From contig JAEEYE010000002.1 of the NCBI GenBank assembly GCA_016291665.1, positions 62,001 to 126,000 of the forward strand: a DNA stretch of 64,000 nt. Direction: 5' to 3'. Positions 53,057 to 60,309 of this stretch are shown here, piece by piece (the first letter of the stretch is position 1; every line of letters starts with the position of its first letter). Both the position numbers and the translations under genes were made by a program. This DNA comes from Oxalobacter sp. GTDB lineage: Bacteria > Pseudomonadota > Gammaproteobacteria > Burkholderiales > Burkholderiaceae_D. Under the pieces are notes generated by a model. That model saw only the letters and a program-made list of their open reading frames with translations. It did no database searches and had not been told where the DNA came from.

Positions 53057-53881
53057 TTATGCAGCCCACTGTTCCCGCATCTTGGCACGGACTGAGACCG
53101 TACCGGCGCGGTTGGGCGAACCCAGACGGTTCTCCAGCGTGACACCCCCTGCCCTAGCCGTCTGAACCGCTTTGGTGACCGTTTCTTTCACCAAATCGAC
53201 TTCTGCTATTGTCGGTGCATCAGGGTTGGCAATATCAAGGAGGTTTTCCAGCAATCCTAGGGTTGCAAAGTTGGCAATGTCGTAAGCCATCGGCGGGATG
53301 GTTGAAGCCAGCTCTTCGAGCGAATCGACGGTGCGTTTGGTAATCCTAGCAGCCGAGGCTTTGCCCATCGCATGGATCAAGACTTCCTTATCATTGAATG
53401 CGATCAAGCGGTTGGCCTGATAACCATGCGCCAAAAACGCCCCGGACATCGCCTTGCCGACAATGAGCCCGATGACAGGATGGCCGGCTAAGCGTGCCGT
53501 CGCATAAGCACCTGCCGAAGCAGCCAAGGCCAAATGGATGCCGAACGCTTCTTCCCGGCGGCCATAGGCTTGGGATGGCACGTCAATCACCGCAATGATT
53601 GCCCGTTTGTCTTCAGGCGCCTTATCTTCGTCCGCTTTGACGGCTTCCGCAACCACCTTACCCAATGTCCAGCCTTCCAAGAGACCCACTTCCCCTTTGG
53701 CAGCGCGCGGATACCGGTTGTCGGCATCGGGGACGACCGCAATAATACGGGCTTCTTTCCCATCCAGCTTGCCATCGGCAACCCTGACCGATGCACATTG
53801 GCCATGACGGACGGTATACCCTTTTGTCATGATATCGAACCAGATATCACCACGGGATAAGTTTTTTTCAGCCATTTTCAT
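53057..53881 (-). CDS. mdcE: Malonate decarboxylase gamma subunit (MdcE)
   Basis: A 274-residue crotonase/carboxyltransferase-fold subunit related to the carboxyltransferase beta/alpha domains. With MdcD it removes CO2 from malonyl-S-ACP to give acetyl-S-ACP. Typical segments are SRGDIWFDIMTKG at the start, VIDVPSQAYGRREEAFG and GLIVGKAMSGAFLAHG, the glycine-rich oxyanion region. Its ATG overlaps the mdcD stop (ATGA), so translation is coupled. Length and neighbours agree with MdcE of other mdc operons. Confidence 0.93.
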   Translation of the reverse strand: MKMAEKNLSRGDIWFDIMTKGYTVRHGQCASVRVADGKLDGKEARIIAVVPDADNRYPRAAKGEVGLLEGWTLGKVVAEAVKADEDKAPEDKRAIIAVIDVPSQAYGRREEAFGIHLALAASAGAYATARLAGHPVIGLIVGKAMSGAFLAHGYQANRLIAFNDKEVLIHAMGKASAARITKRTVDSLEELASTIPPMAYDIANFATLGLLENLLDIANPDAPTIAEVDLVKETVTKAVQTARAGGVTLENRLGSPNRAGTVSVRAKMREQWAA

Positions 53882-54711
53882 GCTCCCTTCGCAAAGAGTT
53901 CGGTCACCATAGAGGCATCAACCTGTTTGGACGTATCAAAAGCCATCAATCGGTTCAGGTATTCGTCATAACGCTCACACCGCAAGGACTCAGGCCGTCC
54001 CTTGGCGATGAAATCCACAACAGCACTACGGATGTCTGCGAGTGAGTCTTTTGCCAGGTAATCCACAAAACCATTACGGGCACGGGCTTCACCACCTGTC
54101 ATACTCCAGATGAACGGCCTGTCGCGGGAATCGTATTCAGCAATACCGGCTTCCTGCTCAATCACTTGGGGACCGTTCAAGCCCAACCGCGCTTCACGGG
54201 TAACAATCAACCGGCTGCACAAGGCCGCAGCAATCGACATACCCCCAAAGCAGCCGACAGTCCCCGCCACAATCCCGATGACCGGGACATAACGCCTGAG
54301 GTTGACAATCGCCGCATGGATGTCTGCAATCGCAGCCAGCCCCAGGTTGGCTTCCTGGAGGCGCACACCACCCGTTTCCAGGCACAGAACAGCCTGGGTT
54401 ATCTTCCCGTTGGCACAGTCTTCTGCGGCCAATTCCAACGCCGTTGCCATCTTGGCGCCAGAGATTTCCCCCATACTGCCACCCTGGAAGACTCCTTCGA
54501 TCGCCACAACGACTGCGCGTTTGCCATCAATCGTCCCTTGGGCAACGACCATGCCATCGTCTGCCTGCGGCACAATACCTTGGGGTTCGAGCCAAGGCGA
54601 CATCACAAAATCAAAGGGTCCCAAAAGTTCCCGGTAACTGCCTGCATCCAACAGACCCTTGGCACGGTCGCGTGCCGAGAGTTCAATAAAACGGACATCG
54701 TGCTTATCCAT
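53878..54711 (-). CDS. mdcD: Malonate decarboxylase beta subunit (MdcD)
   Basis: A 277-residue decarboxylase subunit with the carboxyltransferase fold. The start at 54711 (MDKHDVRFIELSARDRAKG) is the only one consistent with the family; the frame upstream runs through mdcC. It overlaps the mdcC end by eight bases. Visible motifs include AIEGVFQGGSMGEISGAKM and VGCFGGMSIAAALCSRL, which form the thioester-binding crotonase core. MdcD pairs with MdcE as the decarboxylase heterodimer, acting on malonyl-S-MdcC. Confidence 0.93.
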   Translation of the reverse strand: MDKHDVRFIELSARDRAKGLLDAGSYRELLGPFDFVMSPWLEPQGIVPQADDGMVVAQGTIDGKRAVVVAIEGVFQGGSMGEISGAKMATALELAAEDCANGKITQAVLCLETGGVRLQEANLGLAAIADIHAAIVNLRRYVPVIGIVAGTVGCFGGMSIAAALCSRLIVTREARLGLNGPQVIEQEAGIAEYDSRDRPFIWSMTGGEARARNGFVDYLAKDSLADIRSAVVDFIAKGRPESLRCERYDEYLNRLMAFDTSKQVDASMVTELFAKGA

Positions 54712-55003
54712 GGCAAGACTCCTCAAAAACCTGTTCAATCCTAAGACGTACAACCCCGGGGGTTGCCCCAAAATCATGGACAACCAACTGGCCGGCCGGC
54801 AAATTGCGTGATGCGGCAATACGGTCAAAAAGACACTGCCAACGTGCTGTACTGCCATCCACCGAGGTCCTGACCGTCACCGACAGTCTTGCTGACGCTG
54901 CCGGTTTAAAGAGCACTTCCAGGTCGCCTGAACCGACCACCCCAGCCAAGGCATCCTTGCCTACGCCTGCCGTGCCTGGATATTCCAATTCAATTTTTTC
55001 CAT
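54704..55003 (-). CDS. mdcC: Malonate decarboxylase acyl-carrier protein, delta subunit (MdcC)
   Basis: A 99-residue carrier subunit. Ser25 in VVGSGDLEVLF is the expected attachment site for the triphosphoribosyl-dephospho-CoA prosthetic group, matching the position known in this family. The start at 55003 has an aagggg site; a GTG one codon earlier is possible. The gene lies between mdcB and mdcD and overlaps the latter by eight bases. Acetyl and malonyl groups cycle on its thiol during decarboxylation. Confidence 0.93.
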   Translation of the reverse strand: MEKIELEYPGTAGVGKDALAGVVGSGDLEVLFKPAASARLSVTVRTSVDGSTARWQCLFDRIAASRNLPAGQLVVHDFGATPGVVRLRIEQVFEESCHG

Positions 55004-55014
55004 CACATTACCCC

Positions 55015-55875
55015 TTATTCTTCTGTCATACTGTCTAGGAAAATAGCCGCTGCCAGTAAATCCGCAGCCCCGCCTGGCGAGACATTCGCTGCCATCATGT
55101 TTGTCTCCAACCGGTCATACGCCTGATGGCCAGCCTCGGTACCAAAACCACCGCCAGCTAGGACTTCCTTAGCCCCCGCATGCATCATGGTCAACGCATC
55201 CATCCCACCGCGGGAAAGGACACAGGTGTCCGGCAGTTCTGCCATCACCGCCATCAAGGCATTGATCTGGGCTGTCTGCCTGGCATCGATTGAAAGAGAC
55301 TGTCTTTTCAAGCGCCTCAGGTAAGGCAGTGCTTTCATCACATGGGGGAAGCCCTTTTGCGCTTCCTCACGTGCCCCTGGGACGTGGTAGCGGTTACAGA
55401 CATAGCGCCCTTTGGAAAACACTGGCGGGCACGCCGTATCGTCAATGCGGGCCAATGCGGCAGCGGATGAAACCAATGCAGTTGCCGAGGCTTGCCCTTG
55501 GTGCATTGCAGCTGCCGTTGCCATCAACCCCAAGCTCCAGATTGCCCCACGATGGGTATTGATGCCCCCGGTTGCCTGCATCATCTCTTTTTCACCCTGG
55601 CGGCCGATTGCACCGATCTGGCGACGCAACGCCACATTGGGCCTGCCCATCCAACCGGCCAATGCCATCCGGTAAAACGTCACTTCCAGCGCATGGGCTG
55701 ACTTTTCCATCAAGGCCAGGTCCATATCGTGGTGCGCACCACTGCCACGGCGGTCAATGAGACCGGGCTTGGGCGTCAAGCGGGCTTCTTCCAAGAGTGA
55801 GCCCACTGCCAGCTGTGCCAGTGAGACAGCAAGTGCTTCAGCACGTTCAACCTCGAATTTGCGTTGTGCAAGCAT
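55015..55875 (-). CDS. mdcB: Triphosphoribosyl-dephospho-CoA synthase (MdcB)
   Basis: A 286-residue CitG-like enzyme that joins ATP and 3'-dephospho-CoA to make the prosthetic-group precursor of MdcC. Family segments are LLEEARLTPKPGLIDRRGSG and HHDMDLALMEKSAHAL, with NTHRGAIWSLGLMATAA further on. The late cluster is LSRGGMDALTMMHAGAKEVL. The ATG at 55875 overlaps the mdcA stop (TGATG) and follows an aggag site. It works immediately before MdcG. Confidence 0.92.
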   Translation of the reverse strand: MLAQRKFEVERAEALAVSLAQLAVGSLLEEARLTPKPGLIDRRGSGAHHDMDLALMEKSAHALEVTFYRMALAGWMGRPNVALRRQIGAIGRQGEKEMMQATGGINTHRGAIWSLGLMATAAAMHQGQASATALVSSAAALARIDDTACPPVFSKGRYVCNRYHVPGAREEAQKGFPHVMKALPYLRRLKRQSLSIDARQTAQINALMAVMAELPDTCVLSRGGMDALTMMHAGAKEVLAGGGFGTEAGHQAYDRLETNMMAANVSPGGAADLLAAAIFLDSMTEE

Positions 55876-57530
55876 CACCAGCTCCTAAAGCGTGAAGGTG
55901 GGTTGTAAAGGCCGCCAGACCATTCCACCAGTTCGGCAATACTGCCTGCCGCCAGCAACGTCCGCTTTGCATCGGTCCTCGCAATCCCCAAATCTTCCGG
56001 CAAGGCAACCTTGTTCTGTTCGCGCAGCCTTTGGATGGTCTTGGCATCACTTTGCATACCGATTTCGGTCACACCGGCAACAGCTGCAACCATCTGACGC
56101 CGCTCTTCCAGGGACTCTGCCCGGTAGAGGTAGGCAATGCCCTCTTCGGTCAGCACGTGGGTCACGTCATCGCCATAAATCATCACTGGGGCAATCGGCA
56201 TACCGGATTCCTTGGACACGTCGACGGCATCAAGTTTTTCCACAAAGGTGGGCTGCGCACCGGACTGCCAAGTTTCGACCATCTGAACAACGAGTTTGCG
56301 TCCGCGCGCCATCGGGTCATCGCCTTCAATCATATCGAGCCAAGCGGGGGTCGCATGACGCCGCCCATGTGGGTCATGTCCCATATTGGGTGCCCCACCA
56401 AACCCCGAGACACGTCCTTTGGTCACCGTCGACGAATTGGCATTGCCATCGAGCTGCAACGTCGCGCCGATGAACATATCCACCGCATACTGGCCTGCCA
56501 TCTGGCAGAAAGCACGGTTGGAGCGCATCGAGCCGTCAGCACCGGTAAAGAACACATCAGGACGCGCAGCAATATAGTCTTCCATCCCTAGTTCACCGCC
56601 AAAGCAATGCACCGTCTCTACCCAACCCGTTTCAATTGCCGGAATCAATGTCGGATGCGGGTTCAATGCCCAGTTCTTACAGATCTTGCCTTTCAAGCCC
56701 AGCTTTTCCCCATAGGTTGGCAAAAGCAGTTCAATCGCCGCCGTATTAAATCCAATGCCATGATTTAAGGACTGCACCTGATGCTTGGCATAGATGCCTT
56801 TGATTGCCATCATCGCCATCAGGATATGGACCGGCTTGATCAGGCGGGGATCACGCGTAAAGAGTGGTTCGATAAAGAAAGGCTTGTCCGCCACCACCAC
56901 AAAATCAACCCACGAGCCGGGGATGTCGACACGGGGCAGGTCTTTTGCATCATCGACCAGTTCATTCACCTGGGCGATGACAATACCGTTCTTGAAAGCC
57001 GTCGGCTCGACAATCGCTGGGGTATCTTCCGTACTGGGGCCTGTGTAGAGGTTGCCGTTTTTGTCTGCCTTATAAGCGGCAACCAAGGCGACATCCGGGA
57101 TCAGGTCAACGAAAAGCCGGGCATACAGTTCGATATAGGTGTGGATGGCACCGACCTCAACCAAGCCATCTTCCATCAACTGGGACATCCTAAGGCTCTG
57201 CGCCCCGGCATAGGAAAAATCAATCTTTTTTGCAATGCCCTTTTCAAACAGATCCAGATGCTCCGGTAGGCTGACTGTCGGCATGATCATGTGCAGGCTA
57301 TTGACCTTATCTGGATTAACCTCGGCTAACATCCGTGCCAGGAAATCAGCCTGTTTCTGGTTGTTCCCTTCCAGGGCAACCTTGTCTCCCGGGGAGATTA
57401 ACTTTTCCAGCATGGGTATCAGGTCATCAGTCGGCAGGACTTTCCCCTGAATGCCCAGCTGGGCAATACACTGCTGTTTCTTCTGGCGGCGGGTATCCCA
57501 CTGCCTCGAAACGGTTTTTTGCTGTGTCAT
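55875..57530 (-). CDS. mdcA: Malonate decarboxylase alpha subunit (MdcA)
   Basis: A 551-residue CoA-transferase-type subunit that exchanges acetyl-S-ACP for malonyl-S-ACP. The start at 57530 has the strong site aaaggag; codons upstream to 57560 are open but lack one. Family features include ISPGDKVALEGNNQKQADFL, the glycine-rich GRVSGFGGAPNMGHDPHGRR block and AKTIQRLREQNKVALPEDLG near the C-terminus. It is the first gene of the seven-gene operon. The cytoplasmic, biotin-independent type is shown by the absence of madB-like membrane or biotin subunits. Confidence 0.94.
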   Translation of the reverse strand: MTQQKTVSRQWDTRRQKKQQCIAQLGIQGKVLPTDDLIPMLEKLISPGDKVALEGNNQKQADFLARMLAEVNPDKVNSLHMIMPTVSLPEHLDLFEKGIAKKIDFSYAGAQSLRMSQLMEDGLVEVGAIHTYIELYARLFVDLIPDVALVAAYKADKNGNLYTGPSTEDTPAIVEPTAFKNGIVIAQVNELVDDAKDLPRVDIPGSWVDFVVVADKPFFIEPLFTRDPRLIKPVHILMAMMAIKGIYAKHQVQSLNHGIGFNTAAIELLLPTYGEKLGLKGKICKNWALNPHPTLIPAIETGWVETVHCFGGELGMEDYIAARPDVFFTGADGSMRSNRAFCQMAGQYAVDMFIGATLQLDGNANSSTVTKGRVSGFGGAPNMGHDPHGRRHATPAWLDMIEGDDPMARGRKLVVQMVETWQSGAQPTFVEKLDAVDVSKESGMPIAPVMIYGDDVTHVLTEEGIAYLYRAESLEERRQMVAAVAGVTEIGMQSDAKTIQRLREQNKVALPEDLGIARTDAKRTLLAAGSIAELVEWSGGLYNPPSRFRSW

Positions 57531-57586
57531 GGAATTACTCCTTTTGTTGACGGAATTCATTAGGCTCAGAATAAGCCAGAGCAGTC

Positions 57587-57592
57587 ATTATA
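57587..57592 (-). promoter_or_regulatory. Candidate -10 element of the mdc operon
   Basis: The minus strand reads tgaTATAATgac about 57 bp upstream of the mdcA ATG. The hexamer 17 bp further upstream (aatcta) is a poor -35, as is usual for LysR-activated promoters. The assignment is by position and match only. Confidence 0.4.
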
Positions 57593-57770
57593 TCAATTAA
57601 GGCAGACGATAGATTATTAGCACGAAGTTAACAATCATCATTAAGGGAACAGATAGGAAACGCAGGTCTACCAAAACACTGAAAAAGTGGGAACCCATCG
57701 TTTTTTGAACGTGTTGACAGACAGGAACTTAGCTAAGCCAAAACGGCTGGCTGAAACCTCAAAATCCAGG

Positions 57771-57798
57771 TTGACATCCGTGTAGGGGCTGGTATCAT
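57771..57798 (+). promoter_or_regulatory. Strong sigma70-type promoter for an RNA gene
   Basis: TTGACA at 57771-57776 and TATCAT at 57793-57798 are separated by 16 bp. The -35 is perfect and the -10 differs from consensus at two positions. It points toward the hairpin-rich sequence that follows and away from mdcA. Confidence 0.6.
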
Positions 57799-57804
57799 CC
57801 TGCC

Positions 57805-57875
57805 AACTAAAGTTGGAAGAGAACCCTCGGTACAGAGGGACTGGAAGGCGGCCTTCGGGCTGCCTTTCTTTTTCG
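57805..57875 (+). ncRNA. Candidate ~70-nt small RNA
   Basis: Directly after the promoter come three hairpins in a row. Hairpin 1 is ccaac-taaa-gttgg (about 57803-57815), and hairpin 2 is ccctc-ggtaca-gaggg (about 57824-57839). Hairpin 3 is a 9-bp stem aaggcggcc/ggctgcctt around a ttcg tetraloop (57845-57866), followed by tctttttc. The last is a textbook intrinsic terminator. The linkers are purine-rich with GGA motifs (ggaagagaac and actggaagg), which could bind a CsrA-like protein or pair with mRNA. No Shine-Dalgarno plus start codon lies inside. I do not recognise the family. Confidence 0.55.
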
Positions 57876-57996
57876 GTAGGACGGGCAATTGCGCCCTTTT
57901 CTGCTCCGTCTCTGGCACGCGTCTTACCAGCATAAGACATCTTGGCTAAGCCGAAGAAACGATGGAGAGCAAATATGACACGTCCAAGAATAGGAA

Positions 57997-58037
57997 AAGC
58001 CCAGGGAAAGTGTCGTGTTGTGGGAATCCCTGGGCTT
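57997..58037 (-). terminator. 11-bp hairpin, possible terminator of the 54-codon gene
   Basis: On the minus strand, aagcccaggga pairs with tccctgggctt around a 19-nt loop, then ttcctattctt follows. It lies about 70 bp past the stop of the 54-codon gene. A second stem (ctacct/aggtag) lies just before it, at about 58048-58070, so the 3' region may be a structured RNA. Confidence 0.45.
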
Positions 58038-58105
58038 AGGTGCCAGCTACCTATCGGACCTGAGAGGTAGCAGCGAAGAAACAAATACCGAGCCAAACGG
58101 CTTTG

Positions 58106-58270
58106 TTATTGAATTTTGCCTGCGCAAGCAGCTTCGGTAAAATATTTGCGTTCTTTGGCTTCGCTCTGCTTACCGTCGTTCCACTGAGAAATAGGACGGT
58201 GATAACCCATCACACGGGTCCATACTTCACATTTGGTGCGCTTATCCTGCGGCAGATCTTTAACGTCCAT
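58106..58270 (-). CDS. 54-aa protein like the glycyl-radical end of class III ribonucleotide reductase
   Basis: A small protein with a strong site (gaaaggag, seven bases before ATG). Its core, CEVWTRVMGYHRPISQWNDG, followed by K-Q-x-E-x-x-x-R, follows the C-terminal glycyl-radical loop of NrdD (pattern T-R-[VI]-x-G-Y-x-R-P-x-x-x-W-N-x-G-K-x-x-E). The Gly in VMGY occupies the radical position. There is no catalytic barrel. It could act like the GrcA/YfiD spare part does for pyruvate formate-lyase, or serve as a separate small zinc or radical module. No nrdD or nrdG lies in the window. Two Cys (residues 14 and 49) are present. It is too short for ordinary ORF thresholds but convincing by motif and ribosome-binding site. 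Confidence 0.72.
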   Translation of the reverse strand: MDVKDLPQDKRTKCEVWTRVMGYHRPISQWNDGKQSEAKERKYFTEAACAGKIQ

Positions 58271-58890
58271 TAAAAGCTCCTTTCAAAAACCAAACAAATT
58301 CGTCAAACCGTTAGACACTATTGTAAGGCATAACTAAAAATCTTGCAGAGTCCGTGTTAGTTTTACCTATTTTTCTTTTGAAATCAACGATAAAGCGCAC
58401 AAATTCTTGAGATGCAAAGATATTGCTTGGTCAAGCATGAGTCGCACTCAGGCAAGAAATATTGGCGCCACGGACTGGCTGATAAAACTCTCTGACATCC
58501 TGAAAGAGCCTGATGCATCGGACGCAAGTCACGCCTGCCCCCCAACACGGCATAAGTGCAACAGGCATTAAGTCCCAATAGCCGCGTGCCAAATCCGATT
58601 AGTGCTATCATGGAATATTCAGAGACGATGTAACGGATATTCGACATGCACGCTACCACTCCGCCTGAAAACACCCCCCCTCAACCTGAGTCTGTAACGG
58701 ACAGCCACGCACAAGGTAAAGCCCCTTATCAGGCTTTTGCAGACAATCCGCAACGTCGCCCCACAAAAACCAAGCAGTCGCCCGACAACAAAAAAGGCTC
58801 TCGCAGACTCCATCCGAGAAAACGCCACACTTTACCGGCTGCTGGCGCAATAACCATAATACCTAGCCGCTGCCCATTGAACGTAAGCGC
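58271..58890. other. 620-bp intergenic region upstream of the MATE gene
   Basis: No gene is supported. An 82-codon frame at 58,646-58,894 has no ribosome-binding site and a Pro/Lys/Thr composition unlike a folded protein. The region presumably carries promoters for the divergent 54-codon gene and the MATE gene. Confidence 0.4.
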
Positions 58891-60234
58891 ATGAGCCCCT
58901 TCAAAGATTACCTCAGCTATTACCGACAACTGCTGATGCTGGGTATCCCCATCATGATTGGCCAAATCGGGATTATTGTGGTGGGCTTCGCCGACACAAT
59001 CATGATCGGCCAATACAGCACCGAAGCACTGGGCGCGGCAGGCTTTGTGAACAATCTCTTTAACCTTGTCATCGTCGGCAGCATTGGTTTTGCTTATGGT
59101 TTGACGCCTTTAGTCAGCTCCTTTTATGCCCAAGGGAAACACCGTAGCATTGGCAGGCTGCTTAAGAATGCCCTAGCCGTCAACACCACGGTAGGCATTT
59201 TCTTCACCGTCATCATGGGCGTCCTCTATTGGAAGATCGAATGGTTCGACCAGCCTGACGAACTGATGCCACTGATCAAGCCGTATTATCTGATCCTGTT
59301 GACAACACTCATACCGATCTTGCTTTTCAATGCTTTGCGCCAGTTTGCAGAAGGCATCACCGACTCCAAGACCGCGATGTGGATCCTGTGTTTTGGCAAT
59401 GCCTTGAATATCTTAGGCAACTGGCTGCTGATTTATGGGCACTGGGGGCTGCCTGAAATGGGGCTTTCAGGTGCTGGGCTTGCGACACTCATCTCACGGA
59501 TGGTGATGGTTGTCCTCTTTATCATCGTCCTCATTGCGCGTCCTCGCTACTGGGTCTATTTAAGGAGCTGTCTGCGCGCACGGGTCAACCGGCGTGACTT
59601 CTTAACGTTAAACCGCATGGGGTGGCCCTTAGCATTGCAGCTTGGTATGGAAACATCTGCCTTTTGCCTGTCTGCCGTGATGGTCGGCTGGCTAGGGACC
59701 CAGGCCTTAGCAGCGCACCAAGTAATGCTCACCATCAGTACGATCTTTTTTATGATTTATTATGGGATGGGTTCTGCCACATCGATCCGTGTCAGTTATT
59801 TTGTAGGTAAAGCTGCGATGGATGAAGTCAGGCGCACAGCCTTCTGCGGATTCCACATAATCCTTGCCATGGCACTCGTCCTGAATGTGGGCTTCTGGCA
59901 GATCCGGTTTATGCTGGGTGGTCTCTTTACTGACAACACGGCAGTGCTCCAGATGGTCGCCGGCCTTTTCCTGCCAATGGTCATCTACCAGTTCGGAGAC
60001 TGCCTGCAGATTACCTTTGCCAATACCTTACGCGGCATCATGGATGTGAAATTCTTAATGCAGGCATCGTTTATCGCCTACTTCATCATTTCCCTGCCAT
60101 TGACTTACCTGTTGGGCATCACATTGGGTTTTGGCTTGGTCGGCGTCTGGATGTCTTTCCCGTTTGGGTTAACGAGCGCAGGCCTGATGTTTTTGGTTCG
60201 GTTCTTAAAGCGCACAAAAGCCGCCAACACATAA
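58891..60234 (+). CDS. MATE-family multidrug/metabolite efflux transporter
   Basis: A 447-residue integral membrane protein with about 12 predicted helices arranged as two six-helix halves, the usual MATE length. Family segments include MLGIPIMIGQIGIIVVGFAD in helix 1, EALGAAGFVNN, and, in the second half, MGWPLALQLGMETSAFCLS and LGTQALAAHQV. It exports cationic drugs or metabolites in exchange for Na+ or H+; the substrate is not predictable. The start at 58891 has only a weak purine-rich site. It converges with the second adhesin, with a small hairpin between. Confidence 0.92.
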   Translation: MSPFKDYLSYYRQLLMLGIPIMIGQIGIIVVGFADTIMIGQYSTEALGAAGFVNNLFNLVIVGSIGFAYGLTPLVSSFYAQGKHRSIGRLLKNALAVNTTVGIFFTVIMGVLYWKIEWFDQPDELMPLIKPYYLILLTTLIPILLFNALRQFAEGITDSKTAMWILCFGNALNILGNWLLIYGHWGLPEMGLSGAGLATLISRMVMVVLFIIVLIARPRYWVYLRSCLRARVNRRDFLTLNRMGWPLALQLGMETSAFCLSAVMVGWLGTQALAAHQVMLTISTIFFMIYYGMGSATSIRVSYFVGKAAMDEVRRTAFCGFHIILAMALVLNVGFWQIRFMLGGLFTDNTAVLQMVAGLFLPMVIYQFGDCLQITFANTLRGIMDVKFLMQASFIAYFIISLPLTYLLGITLGFGLVGVWMSFPFGLTSAGLMFLVRFLKRTKAANT

Positions 60235-60246
60235 CAAGGACACGAA

Positions 60247-60276
60247 CCTCCCACCTGCCCTGCCGCAGATGGGAGA
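60247..60276. terminator. Hairpin between the convergent MATE and adhesin genes
   Basis: ctcccacctg pairs with cagatgggag (one mismatch) around an 8-nt loop between two convergent genes. No T run follows on either strand, so it may be a Rho-related or mRNA-stabilising hairpin. Confidence 0.4.
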
Positions 60277-60309
60277 ATCCATTAACCCTCTATTCAGCGC
60301 ACTGACGGA

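Noticed and set aside
58021-58080. Possible ykkC- or glycine-type riboswitch, from short matches such as cggacctgagag and ctctcagg
   Set aside because: Only single short motifs match. The remaining conserved elements of these aptamers are absent, and the orientation relative to a suitable gene is wrong.
57668-58096. A 142-codon minus-strand frame upstream of mdcA
   Set aside because: It has no ribosome-binding site and covers the promoter, hairpins and terminator of the small-RNA candidate. Its composition does not look like a protein.
58646-58894. An 82-codon frame just before the MATE gene
   Set aside because: No ribosome-binding site and a low-complexity Pro/Lys/Thr composition; it ends inside the MATE start. 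A leader peptide cannot be excluded but is unsupported.
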